DNA of 64,000 nt, from NCBI GenBank assembly GCA_964582715.1, contig CAZOSM010000003.1:1-64000 (forward strand), in the 5' to 3' direction. This DNA comes from MFZZ01 sp964582715 (lineage in GTDB: Bacteria; Patescibacteriota; Microgenomatia; UBA1406; GWC2-37-13). The notes beneath the pieces are model-generated. The model saw nothing but the letters and a program-made list of their open reading frames with translations. It searched no databases and had not been told where the DNA came from. Shown one piece after another: positions 26,454 to 35,999 of this stretch. Every line of letters starts with the position of its first letter. The stretch's first letter is position 1. The translations under genes and the position numbers were made by a program.

Positions 26454-27008
26454 TTAGACCATATTATCTGCTTGCGGTGAAAGATCTAGTTGTCGGACAT
26501 CACTTGCTTTATGTTTCTCCATAACACTTCTCACTTCACCGGTACGTTCATCCATCGAAGGAACTACCAATAAAATGCCCCCAGCTTTCACTTGTTCCTC
26601 ATAATGCTCTGCTTCTTCTCTCGGTAATCCAAGGCTGGTCAATGCTCCGACAATACCCCCTGCTGCGGCACCAGTAACGGCACCTGTTGTTGTCGTTGCA
26701 GCTGCACCTGTTAATCCTAATGCAGTCGCTAGTGGCCCGGCAGCCAGAAATGGACCAATTCCAGGTATAGTAATAATACCAAGCCCAACCAAAAGACCTG
26801 CTATACCTCCCAACGCTCCGCCTGCTACAGCTCCTGATGCAGCGCCTTCTGATACATGTACACCCATATTCTCCATCTCTCCTGTTTTTCTCACATCTTT
26901 CATTACAACAGACATTTCTTTTGTGTTATAACCCAATTTCTCTAACTCCTTTACTGCCCCTTCAACATCATCTTCATATTTAAATATAGAAACCATTGTT
27001 TTTGCCAT
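26454..27008 (-). CDS. General stress protein 17M-like glycine-zipper protein
   Basis: Residues 1-40 form the small domain seen at the start of YflT/GsmA-type stress proteins (VSIFKYEDDVEGAVKELEKLGY). The middle, 55-130, is a Gly/Ala-rich double glycine zipper (AGGALGGIAGLLVGLG and following) that may insert in membranes. A short C-terminal domain follows. It is convergent with the prenyl synthase gene, with stops two bases apart. It is probably stress-related; the molecular role is not established for the family. Confidence 0.78.
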   Translation of the reverse strand: MAKTMVSIFKYEDDVEGAVKELEKLGYNTKEMSVVMKDVRKTGEMENMGVHVSEGAASGAVAGGALGGIAGLLVGLGIITIPGIGPFLAAGPLATALGLTGAAATTTTGAVTGAAAGGIVGALTSLGLPREEAEHYEEQVKAGGILLVVPSMDERTGEVRSVMEKHKASDVRQLDLSPQADNMV

Positions 27009-27093
27009 AATTCATAATTAATTGATAATTATCTTTATGGTAATAACAAAGTGTGTAAATTAAGGAATGAAACAGTAAGAAGGATGTAAATGA

Positions 27094-28971
27094 TTAAAAT
27101 AGTGTCATCTGACTCTTTTTCTCTTTCCATTTCTTAATTTGTTTTTCTCTTTTTGCTATTACTTCATCTTCGATATCTAATATATCTCGTATTTTGTCAT
27201 GAAAACGAGATTGCTTTACTCCTTTATGATTCCTTTTACGTGATGTCATCAGATATAAACCTTTTTTAGCACGGGTCATTGCTACATATAATAGTCTTCT
27301 TTCTTCTTCTACATTTTCTAATTCTCCTTTTTTTATAAAAGGAATAATGCCATCTTCAAAACCTGGTATAAAAACATACCCAAACTCCAATCCTTTTGCA
27401 GCATGCATCGTAAGTAAAGCTACTTTATCCACAGAAGGATCATAGAATTCATGCTCTTGGAGATATGTAAGGTAGGTATAAATTTTTTCTAAACTATCAA
27501 ACTGAGTAATAAGACTCTGAAGCTGTTTAACATTACGTGCCTTAGTTTCTTTATCTTTTATATATTCTTGAAGCACATTCAACACAACTATCGTGTGGAT
27601 AACATCATTTATCATATTAGAATGGATATCCTCAGTAATCTCATCAACATCATGAATGAATGTGGATACCATCTTGATATCTTTCATCTCTAAAATAGAT
27701 TCACCTTTATACATCTTAAACTCATCAATAAAGCGATCATGTTCATGATAAAACATATGTGAAACGCGCTGTTTTGATCTTTTTGAGAGGCCTAATACTG
27801 GTGAAATAAGGATTTGATGTAAATTCTCTGCTGAAGGTTTATATATGTATTGAATGACCGCAATAACAAATGCTACTTCTGGCTTTTCATACAAAGAATT
27901 ACCTCCCACAATTTGGTAAGGTATTCCAGAATTGATAAATTTCTCTTCTAACACTCTACTAAAAGCATGTGTTCTATATATAACAGCAAAATCTTTAAAG
28001 CAGATCTCTCGTTTATTCTCTACTTGAAGATTACCTGCCTGGATAAGATCTGTTCCACCAATCTTTGTATTAATTGCATCTACAATCCATTCAGCCTCAG
28101 TAAACTCATTTAATGTTGTGATATGTTGTACTTCTCCCTTTTCTGTTAGAAATGGAGTAAGCATAATTTTATTTGGAAAAAGTGACACGCTTGACCTGAT
28201 AACTTCTGGAGGAGATCGATAGTTCATTTGTAATGTAATACGTTTTGCAGTTGGAAAATCCTCTTCTAGTTGATGTAATATATCTTCATTAGCTCCTCGA
28301 AATGAATATATTGACTGATACGGATCACCTATTACAAAAAGGTTATCGCCTTCAAGAATCAACTTTATCATTTGATACTGCAGATTATTAGTATCCTGGA
28401 ACTCATCAACTAATACATATTGAAACTTTTTAGAAACAGCATCTTGCTGTAAATATTGATACGATTTAAGAAGCAAATCATCATAATCTATATAATTTCT
28501 TTCCTGGAGAAGTCGGTTATATTCATCAATGAATACATCCGGACCACTCTGAATATTGTTCTTATAATTTGAAATATAGAGTGATAATGCTTTTATATCT
28601 TTATTACTCCCCTCTTTATTCGTTTGCATTTTATATAAGAGCTGTAATACTTCTTGATATTCAGTATCTGGAATAATTGAAATACCATCCGCCCTATTCT
28701 TTATCGTCTGCAAAGCTAAACTATGGAATGTACCCACACAAGGTAGTTCTTCCAGAAAGTGTAATCGCTCCTTCATTTCAGTAGCAGCCTTCTTTGTAAA
28801 AGTAAGAGCTAATATATCTTCTGGTTTTATATGTTTATGCTGGATAAGGTAGACAATACGGGCAGTGAGTGTTTTGGTTTTTCCGGTTCCTGGACCTGCA
28901 ATAATAATGGTTGGCCCATCTGTTTCAACTGCTTTTTGCTGCTCTCTATTTAACCCCTCAAGAAGATTCAT
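27094..28971 (-). CDS. UvrD/Rep-type superfamily 1 DNA helicase
   Basis: The 625 residues carry helicase motifs Q (NREQQKAV), I (AGPGTGKT), Ia (LTFTKKAATEMKER), II (VLVDEFQDTN), III (GDPYQSIYSFRGA), IV, V (TMHAAKGLEFGYVF) and VI (EERRLLYVAMTRAKKGLYL). It unwinds DNA in repair. I prefer ATG 28971, preceded by TAGGA, to the upstream TTG. The last residues SQMTLF contain a QxxLF sliding-clamp-binding motif. It is the last gene of a leftward repair operon after mutS, mutL and an endonuclease Q-like gene, fitting the helicase step after incision in mismatch repair. Confidence 0.95.
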   Translation of the reverse strand: MNLLEGLNREQQKAVETDGPTIIIAGPGTGKTKTLTARIVYLIQHKHIKPEDILALTFTKKAATEMKERLHFLEELPCVGTFHSLALQTIKNRADGISIIPDTEYQEVLQLLYKMQTNKEGSNKDIKALSLYISNYKNNIQSGPDVFIDEYNRLLQERNYIDYDDLLLKSYQYLQQDAVSKKFQYVLVDEFQDTNNLQYQMIKLILEGDNLFVIGDPYQSIYSFRGANEDILHQLEEDFPTAKRITLQMNYRSPPEVIRSSVSLFPNKIMLTPFLTEKGEVQHITTLNEFTEAEWIVDAINTKIGGTDLIQAGNLQVENKREICFKDFAVIYRTHAFSRVLEEKFINSGIPYQIVGGNSLYEKPEVAFVIAVIQYIYKPSAENLHQILISPVLGLSKRSKQRVSHMFYHEHDRFIDEFKMYKGESILEMKDIKMVSTFIHDVDEITEDIHSNMINDVIHTIVVLNVLQEYIKDKETKARNVKQLQSLITQFDSLEKIYTYLTYLQEHEFYDPSVDKVALLTMHAAKGLEFGYVFIPGFEDGIIPFIKKGELENVEEERRLLYVAMTRAKKGLYLMTSRKRNHKGVKQSRFHDKIRDILDIEDEVIAKREKQIKKWKEKKSQMTLF

Positions 28972-28993
28972 GATCCTATTGTACAATGAAGTC

Positions 28994-30283
28994 TTATAAC
29001 AAACTCATCTGATCTCCTGCCTGTTTACGCTCGGTATCATTTTTAAATAACTTTATTATGCCGTACACGCCATCATATCCTGGCTCAATATACACATCTC
29101 CTTTTCTCATGCGCTCAATTACATTTCCAAGCTCTACAAATCCTTTTTTACGAATATCTTGTATAGAAACTTTACGTAATAAATCAAATTCATTTCCCAA
29201 TGCAGTATATACACGCTCATATTCTTCTGTAACAGTTTTTGTACCAACTTTTTTCCCTTTCATCTCAGCAATAATTTCTGGTAATGGAATGATATATTCA
29301 ACCGATTTGCCATTTTTGTGGATATCTTCTACAGGATAGTTAGCAACCTGATTTATTCTATAATCTACCCCCACAGTCAATGCTCGATGACATACTGGAC
29401 AGATTCCCTTATGCTCCTTCGTTTCTTCCGGAGTAAACCTCACATTACAAGCCCGATGTCCATCATAATGATATTTTCCCTCCTCAGGGAAAAACTCAAT
29501 GGTACCTACAAGTCTTTTATCATTTGTTTTTATGGCATCAATGATTTCTTTGTAATCTAATGGACACTGTATTACCGTTGCTTCCCGTCCAAGCTTTTGT
29601 GGTGAGTGAGCATCTGAGTTTGAGATAACTGTCCTATTCCTAAGCTCTTCAAGCCTCCAGTTCATATATGGATCAGACGATAAACCTGTTTCAATAGCTT
29701 TCACCTCAGGAGCTAGATCATCAAAGGCTTCCTCTATTGAATCAAAGCCAGATTTAGACCCAAACATAGCAAACCATGGTGTCCAGATATGCGCTGGGAA
29801 AAAAAGACTATCGGGATGCGATTCCAACGTAATTTCGAGCAGATTTTTACTATCCATACCCAAGATGGGTCTTCCATCTGCTTTTAAATTTCCAATCTGG
29901 TCTAATCTGGAATTGATATAAGAAGCAACCTGAAAACTTGGCACAACAATACAATTATGTAACTTCCTTACTTGTCCACCTTTAGAATAAATCGTACTGA
30001 TTTCAACGGTTAATACAAAGCGAATTATATTATTCCTGACAGACTCTGGCAGTTTTTTATCTATGTCACGAGCAATGTCATCTTTGAGCTTATAGAGTCC
30101 TCCTTCTGCTAGTTCCATTTTCTCCTGCATCTCTACAAACCAAGAAGGATGAGTAAAATCTCCTGTTCCAATAATGTTAATGCCTTTTATTTTCCCCCAA
30201 TAATATAAACCTTCAATTGTACAATTCTTACTTGTGGCGCGTGAATGATGAGAATGAATATGTAGATCTACAATATGTTCCAT
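28994..30283 (-). CDS. Endonuclease Q-like PHP domain protein
   Basis: The N-terminus DLHIHSHHSRATS is the first PHP metal motif. GTGDFTH, an NSDAHSP motif and a Zn-ribbon-like Cys set (ACNVRF and ICPVCHRAL) follow. Length (429) and layout match the EndoQ/TIGR00375 family, which nicks DNA 5' of deaminated bases such as hypoxanthine and uracil. The protein ends in DQMSLL, a clamp-binding pentapeptide. It starts 19 bases after mutL on the same strand. Co-operation with mismatch repair proteins is inferred from the operon. Confidence 0.88.
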   Translation of the reverse strand: MEHIVDLHIHSHHSRATSKNCTIEGLYYWGKIKGINIIGTGDFTHPSWFVEMQEKMELAEGGLYKLKDDIARDIDKKLPESVRNNIIRFVLTVEISTIYSKGGQVRKLHNCIVVPSFQVASYINSRLDQIGNLKADGRPILGMDSKNLLEITLESHPDSLFFPAHIWTPWFAMFGSKSGFDSIEEAFDDLAPEVKAIETGLSSDPYMNWRLEELRNRTVISNSDAHSPQKLGREATVIQCPLDYKEIIDAIKTNDKRLVGTIEFFPEEGKYHYDGHRACNVRFTPEETKEHKGICPVCHRALTVGVDYRINQVANYPVEDIHKNGKSVEYIIPLPEIIAEMKGKKVGTKTVTEEYERVYTALGNEFDLLRKVSIQDIRKKGFVELGNVIERMRKGDVYIEPGYDGVYGIIKLFKNDTERKQAGDQMSLL

Positions 30284-30302
30284 ACATCACCCATTATACG
30301 TC

Positions 30303-32009
30303 TTATTTTCTTTTAAACAATTTATGAAAGTAATTTAAATCAATTTCTAACTGTGTTGGCCTCCCATGTGGACATGTAAACGGATTCTCCGTCTCTTTTA
30401 ATTTTTCTATCAGTTCTTTACATTGTTTTTGGGTAAGCTTATCTCCTGCTTTTACTGCACTCCGGCAAGAAAGATATGCGAGCATTTTATGACTGATATG
30501 TTCAAACGTTATTCGTTCACCTCTTTCCAACAGCTCATCTAATACACCTCTTAGGGTTACTTCCAAATCTCTATCTTGAAGAAGTGATGGTATTGAAAGA
30601 AATTCAACTTCATGTTGTTCTGATAACTGAAATTCAAAACCGATATTATTAAGTAAGTCTTGATACTCTTCTAGTAGCACCTGTTCCTGTGGAGTTATAT
30701 TTATAGAAACTGCTGAGGGAAGAGCATGTGGTTGTTTTGATTGTATTTCTGCCTCAAAAGTTTTTCTATACTCCTCATAGAGTATTCTTTCATGAACCGC
30801 ATGTTGATCAAAAAGAAGAATACCTTTTTCTGATGGAACAGTTATATACACATTATGGAATTGAAAAAAAGATTGATTTATAGGAAGATGAAATAAAAGG
30901 CCTTTTTCCTGAATATGTTTCTTCAATTTATTTGCTGCATAACTTTTAGTGTTTCCTTCTCGTATCTTCCACGCTTCAAATTCTTTTGAGTCACCTGACC
31001 AGCGTTTATCATAATATCTTAGGTTTGCTGAAGATAATGCATTTTTAATCCCTTCTTGAACAACATGAAAAATAAGATTTGAATTCACAAAATGAACTTC
31101 TTCTTTTCTTGGGTGAACATTTACATCCACTAAATACGGAGGGATCGTAATAAATAGTATGAGATGAGGATAACTTGTTGGTTCAAGTAAAGTCCCATAT
31201 ATTTCTTTTATCACAGATATAAATGGAGCATTTTGGATAGCTCGGTTATTGATAAATATATGTATATTTCGTGTAGATTTATATGTGAGTTGAGGTTTTG
31301 AAGTAAAGCCACTGAGAGACACATATTCATGATGAAACTGAAATGGCAAAAGCTGAGTAAATACGTGTGATGAGAGTAATGCCTTTATCCGCTCGTCCTG
31401 ATTTGATGCAACCAAAAGATGGATTTGTTTTCCTTCATGAAAGATATCAAATCTTATATCAGCAAAAACTAAAGCATATTTATATATGAGATCTAAGATG
31501 TGACGATACTCAGTTTGTTCAGATTTTAAAAATTTATGTCGTGCAGGGACTGTGGTAAAGATATCTTCTACTTTTATTTGTGTCCCAACCGGCATTCCTT
31601 TTGTAGAAATATGCTCCACTTCACCATTAAGAAGTATTAATTGATTACCTGCGACAGAATTCTTTTCTCGACTATTTATAGTTAGTTTAGCTACTGCAGC
31701 TATACTTGCAAGTGCTTCTCCTCTAAACCCCATGGTAGTGATTCTATTTAGATCGTCTTCATTTTTTATCTTACTCGTAGTGTGACGTCTAAAACATATT
31801 TCTAGATCTTCACGACTCATCCCACGACCATCATCGGTAACCATTATCTTACGTAATCCAAAATGTTCTAAGTCTATACGAATTGTCTGTGCCCCAGCAT
31901 CAATAGCATTGTCTAAAAGCTCTTTCACTATGTATGCCGGACGTTCGATGACCTCCCCTGCTGCTAATTTGGATTGTAACGAGCTTGTTAGCTCATGAAT
32001 TGTTTTCAT
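30303..32009 (-). CDS. mutL: DNA mismatch repair protein MutL (endonuclease type)
   Basis: The N-terminal GHKL ATPase is plain: AAGEVIERPAYIVKELLDNAIDAGA, DDGRGM and TMGFRGEALASI. The C-terminal domain has DQHAVHERILYE, the DQHA(x)2E(x)4E endonuclease motif, plus the partner motifs SCRSAVKAGD and FTCPHGRPT. It therefore nicks DNA itself, as expected in bacteria without MutH. The 568 residues are normal. The start overlaps the mutS stop by 17 bases. Confidence 0.97.
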   Translation of the reverse strand: MKTIHELTSSLQSKLAAGEVIERPAYIVKELLDNAIDAGAQTIRIDLEHFGLRKIMVTDDGRGMSREDLEICFRRHTTSKIKNEDDLNRITTMGFRGEALASIAAVAKLTINSREKNSVAGNQLILLNGEVEHISTKGMPVGTQIKVEDIFTTVPARHKFLKSEQTEYRHILDLIYKYALVFADIRFDIFHEGKQIHLLVASNQDERIKALLSSHVFTQLLPFQFHHEYVSLSGFTSKPQLTYKSTRNIHIFINNRAIQNAPFISVIKEIYGTLLEPTSYPHLILFITIPPYLVDVNVHPRKEEVHFVNSNLIFHVVQEGIKNALSSANLRYYDKRWSGDSKEFEAWKIREGNTKSYAANKLKKHIQEKGLLFHLPINQSFFQFHNVYITVPSEKGILLFDQHAVHERILYEEYRKTFEAEIQSKQPHALPSAVSINITPQEQVLLEEYQDLLNNIGFEFQLSEQHEVEFLSIPSLLQDRDLEVTLRGVLDELLERGERITFEHISHKMLAYLSCRSAVKAGDKLTQKQCKELIEKLKETENPFTCPHGRPTQLEIDLNYFHKLFKRK

Positions 32010-34593
32010 TAATATGAAGTTTTAACTTAGAAATAAATTCAAGTGCTTGTAAAGGAGTCATATTATTTACATCAGCTACCTTCAGCTTTTCTAGAATTAT
32101 ATTTTCTTTCTGAATAGATACTTGTTTTTTTTCTGTATGACGTTCTATATTATGATCTCGTTTTTCTAATTCATGTAGTACATTGTAAGCAGAATCAATA
32201 ACTGTTTCTGGAATACCTGCAAGCTGAGCGACAGCAATTCCATAACTATGAGAAGTTCCTCCTGGTTGGATGTGGTACAAAAATATAGGTTTGCCATTCT
32301 CATCTTCAATAGCCATATGATAATTCTTAATTCTCTCTGGATATTTACTCTCTAAATCTTGCAATTCATGATAGTGAGTAGCAAATAATGTTTTAGGATT
32401 ATTACCTTTATTCTTCACAATGTATTCTGCAATTGCCCATGCAATACTTATTCCATCATAGGTGCTGGTACCTCTTCCAATTTCATCCATAATAACCAGA
32501 CTGTTAGAAGTTGCTTTTTGAAGAATTTGTGCCGTTTCAACCATCTCCACCATAAAAGTAGAAAGACCTTCTGAAATCATATCTGAAGCACCACTCCTCA
32601 CAAATATTCTATCTACAATACTCAGCTTTGCATGTTTTGCTGGAACAAAGGAACCAATCTGGCTCAGTAGAACAATGATTGCAACTTGGCGGATATACAC
32701 AGATTTTCCTGCCATATTAGGCCCCGTAATAAGAAGTAGTTGATTATCTTTTTGATTGAGATAAGTATCATTTGGGACAAACTGCTCTTCTCCGATTGCC
32801 TCCTCAACAACTGGGTGGATCCCATCTTTTATTGAGATATCTCCATTATCAATCAGTTCTGGCTTAGAAAATTGATACATCTCCGCGAGATTTGCAAATG
32901 TAACAAGACAGTCAAGTTCTGCAATTGCATTTGCTGCCTCTTGTATCTGTGATATATATTCAAGCACTTCAGCAAGTAACTCTTTATAAAGCGTATGTTC
33001 AATACTAAAAATAATTTGTTCACCAGCGAGTATTTTTTCTTCTTTCTCTTTTAATTCATCTGTAATAAATCGTTCGGCATTTACAAGTGTCTGTTTTCTA
33101 ATATATTCTTTTGGTGCTAAATCTAGATTCGCTTTACTTATTTCTATATAAAACCCAAAAACTTTATTGAAACGTATTTTTAAAGAAGCTATTCCTGTTC
33201 GCTTTCTTTCTTGCTTCTCAAGCTCATCAAGCCATTCCTTATTTGTGAAGATACTTTGACGGAGTTCATCTAGTTCTTGATTGATGCCGGACTTAATCAT
33301 ACCTCCCTCTGTAATAGCAAGGGGTGGTTCATCAACTATAGTCGTCTCAATACGCTTTATAATAAATTGTATGTCTGAAGATATCTGGTTACGAATTTCA
33401 GAAATAAAGGAAGTTTGAGTAGATGTAAGAGTTCTTTTTACCATTAATATCTTTTGTAACGATACTTTCAGTTGTATAAGATCACGTGCATTCCCAAGCG
33501 ATAAAGAAAGTCTCGACAAGGTTCGCTCTACATCTGCAATTTCTCTCAAATGTTGTTGAATATCTTTTCGTAAAGAACCTTGTTGTAACAACTCTTCGAC
33601 AGATTTATGTCTCTGTGTAATCTTTTGAGGATCCACTAAGGGCCTTTGAAGCCAATCCCGTAGCTTTCTACCTCCCATCGATGTTGTTGTTCTATCTAAA
33701 AAATGTATAAGTGTTCCTTTTCTCTCTTTATTTCGCAGTGTAGAAAACAATTCCAGATTAAGAATCGTAGATTGGTCAAGAACCATGTGTTCTTTTTCTG
33801 TAAGAAGTGATATTGATCTAAAATGTGGTAGATTATCTTTTTGCGTATATTTTAAATATTCAATAAGCACTGCTGCAGACTTAAGTGCTAATGTCATTTT
33901 CTTAATATCACTTTGTAAGTGTAATTGTTTACCAAATTGATTGGTTAATACTTTTTCCTCAGTACGTGCAATAGTGTCTCCCTCTGGAAAACAATAAATA
34001 TTCATATTTTTATATACTTTTAATTGCCGGAGTATATCTGGATTGTTATACAAAGACTCTGGTAAAACACATTCTGAAGGCTGAATGCGAACAACTTCAT
34101 CTTGAAGCGTGTGTTGTTGCTTAGACGCATCAAACTCTAAGATTTGAAAAAGCCCTGTAGTAATATCTGCAACTGCCAATCCATACTTTTTTCCTTGCAT
34201 CAATACGGTCATAATGTAGTTATGCTCTTTTTGTTCCAGAGTTGAATCATCAAGCACTGTTCCTGGAGTTACAATCCGTATTACCTCACGATCTACAATT
34301 CCGTATTTATTAGGTTCACTTACCTGTTCACAAATAGCAACTTTATGACCAGCTTTTACTAACTTAGCAATATATGAATCTACTGCGTGATATGGAACAC
34401 CGGCCATTGGTACTCTACCATCTTTCCCTTTTGATCTACTTGTCAAGACAATATCTAAAACTTTAGCTCCGACATAAGCATCCTCCAAAAATAATTCATA
34501 AAAATCTCCCATTCTAAAAAATAACAAGCAGTCTTGATACTGTTTCTTAATCTCTACATATTGTTTCATCATCGGGGTATTGAAGTCTTGCAT
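31993..34593 (-). CDS. mutS: DNA mismatch recognition protein MutS
   Basis: The N-terminus has the mismatch-wedge motif in FFRMGDFYELF (Phe-x-Glu type). The ATPase domain has Walker A TGPNMAGKS, the SxxS-DxxE stretch with VIMDEIGRGTSTYDG, and FATHYHEL. The 866 residues match MutS1. It is the first gene of the leftward repair operon. Near its end a QVSIQ segment could be a weak clamp-binding site. Confidence 0.98.
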   Translation of the reverse strand: MQDFNTPMMKQYVEIKKQYQDCLLFFRMGDFYELFLEDAYVGAKVLDIVLTSRSKGKDGRVPMAGVPYHAVDSYIAKLVKAGHKVAICEQVSEPNKYGIVDREVIRIVTPGTVLDDSTLEQKEHNYIMTVLMQGKKYGLAVADITTGLFQILEFDASKQQHTLQDEVVRIQPSECVLPESLYNNPDILRQLKVYKNMNIYCFPEGDTIARTEEKVLTNQFGKQLHLQSDIKKMTLALKSAAVLIEYLKYTQKDNLPHFRSISLLTEKEHMVLDQSTILNLELFSTLRNKERKGTLIHFLDRTTTSMGGRKLRDWLQRPLVDPQKITQRHKSVEELLQQGSLRKDIQQHLREIADVERTLSRLSLSLGNARDLIQLKVSLQKILMVKRTLTSTQTSFISEIRNQISSDIQFIIKRIETTIVDEPPLAITEGGMIKSGINQELDELRQSIFTNKEWLDELEKQERKRTGIASLKIRFNKVFGFYIEISKANLDLAPKEYIRKQTLVNAERFITDELKEKEEKILAGEQIIFSIEHTLYKELLAEVLEYISQIQEAANAIAELDCLVTFANLAEMYQFSKPELIDNGDISIKDGIHPVVEEAIGEEQFVPNDTYLNQKDNQLLLITGPNMAGKSVYIRQVAIIVLLSQIGSFVPAKHAKLSIVDRIFVRSGASDMISEGLSTFMVEMVETAQILQKATSNSLVIMDEIGRGTSTYDGISIAWAIAEYIVKNKGNNPKTLFATHYHELQDLESKYPERIKNYHMAIEDENGKPIFLYHIQPGGTSHSYGIAVAQLAGIPETVIDSAYNVLHELEKRDHNIERHTEKKQVSIQKENIILEKLKVADVNNMTPLQALEFISKLKLHINENNS

Positions 34594-34669
34594 AGAAGTA
34601 ATGTATTACTGTAACATAATTACAGGTATTTGCCAATTAACTATAAAATTTTACTAATTTATTATATTT

Positions 34670-35089
34670 ATGACAGAACGCACTACTGGTTACTCACTTC
34701 TCATTCTAGGAATTGTTATTATGATTTTTGCTACATTTCAAATTATTTCCGTTTTTACGGGAAAAGCAAATCCAATACCTTTATTTCAGGTTGAAGAAGT
34801 TGTGGATGAAAAAGAAAGTAGTTCTTCCTCTAATATATTCTTAGATCAATTACAAAATATTTCGGGTCAAAATATTAATATTGATCAGCTGCCTCGTATG
34901 CAAATTATAGATCCAGCTGTTCTAAATAGAATTTTAAATCTAACTGTGTACTATCTGATTATGCAGTTTTTGCTTGGATTGGGATATAAACTGGCTTCTT
35001 TAGGTACACAATTAGTAAGACCTATTCAAGTTCAAATGAAAAATAGAACTTTTGAATCATCAACACAAAATAAAGATACATTAACTTAA
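34670..35089 (+). CDS. Unknown membrane protein with two helices
   Basis: The 139 residues have a first helix at 8-30, an acidic and Asn-rich external stretch to about 92, a second hydrophobic segment around 93-118 and a basic C-terminal tail. No family is recognised. It is divergent from mutS (76-base gap) and is followed by a small acidic protein, perhaps in the same transcript. Confidence 0.65.
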   Translation: MTERTTGYSLLILGIVIMIFATFQIISVFTGKANPIPLFQVEEVVDEKESSSSSNIFLDQLQNISGQNINIDQLPRMQIIDPAVLNRILNLTVYYLIMQFLLGLGYKLASLGTQLVRPIQVQMKNRTFESSTQNKDTLT

Positions 35090-35160
35090 TTAAGTTAATT
35101 AATAAATAATCTTACAATTCATTTACAGCCTTCTATTAAATAATGACTATAATAGTACAT

Positions 35161-35502
35161 ATGAAATCAAATAAATCAAAAAAAAACTCTTCTGATGATA
35201 CACAACAAGTTTTACAAAGGCATGGAGTAGAGGATGTTATTCCAAAAGATGGAGAATATTATACTCTTGACCTGAGAAGAGGGGACGATACTGATGTAAA
35301 TGATAGGCCAGATGTAGATGTTGTAGGAAATAATCCATTAGATATAGATGAAGAAGAAAGATTAATTGAAACCGACAAGTCTTCTACATCTAGTAATACT
35401 GGTGGAATCGTGCGTCAAAAAGATATCGTGAGCCAAAATCAAGAACGTGGAGTAGTGGCTGGTGAACCTGGACATTGGGGAGTAGACGAAGATACTGGAT
35501 AA
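35161..35502 (+). CDS. Small acidic hydrophilic protein, unknown
   Basis: The 113 residues begin with a Lys/Ser cluster and then become very acidic (Asp/Glu-rich, for example DLRRGDDTDVNDRPDVDV), with no hydrophobic segment. It looks unstructured. I chose ATG 35161; an upstream in-frame start at 35143 adds six residues. The family is not recognised. Confidence 0.6.
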   Translation: MKSNKSKKNSSDDTQQVLQRHGVEDVIPKDGEYYTLDLRRGDDTDVNDRPDVDVVGNNPLDIDEEERLIETDKSSTSSNTGGIVRQKDIVSQNQERGVVAGEPGHWGVDEDTG

Positions 35503-35546
35503 TTTAACTCTAGATTATTAGCTTCTATCAAGTAAAATATAACCAT

Positions 35547-35999
35547 ATGAATATCTTAGTAGTGTATGAAACCTATTCAGGTGGAACATTGGCAGCTGCT
35601 CAATTTATCTCTTCTCTATTATCCCAAAAAGGGCACTCCGTAACAATAAGAAAGGCAAATGAAACAGAACTATTGGAATTTAACAATTATGATTTTGTAA
35701 TTTTAGGCACCCCAAGTTGGCTAGAACGAAAAGAAGAAGGTCAACCTCATGAAAACTTTATACAGTTTATGGAAAGATGTAAAGATACTTCAATTACCCC
35801 AGTAAAATGTGCGGTATTTGGATTGGGTGATGAAACCTATGCACACTTTGCAAGAGGTGCAGATAGAGTTGCTGCTTTTTTAAAAGAAAAAGGGTGTGAT
35901 ATTGTTTCGCCACCTTTCAAAGTTGATAGCTACTATGTTAACCAAGGGAAGCATGAACAAGCTGTCACCGAATGGATTACTTCGTTAGGTTTAGCGTAA
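35547..35999 (+). CDS. Flavodoxin-like protein
   Basis: The FMN phosphate loop YETYSGGTLAAA (about 7-18), the LGTPSWL loop and the GLGDETYAHFARGAD segment match flavodoxins and other short-chain FMN electron carriers. The 150 residues fit. It would shuttle electrons in the cytoplasm; a link to the class II ribonucleotide reductase or to SagB-type enzymes is only a guess. Its stop abuts the convergent S1-domain gene. Confidence 0.92.
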   Translation: MNILVVYETYSGGTLAAAQFISSLLSQKGHSVTIRKANETELLEFNNYDFVILGTPSWLERKEEGQPHENFIQFMERCKDTSITPVKCAVFGLGDETYAHFARGADRVAAFLKEKGCDIVSPPFKVDSYYVNQGKHEQAVTEWITSLGLA

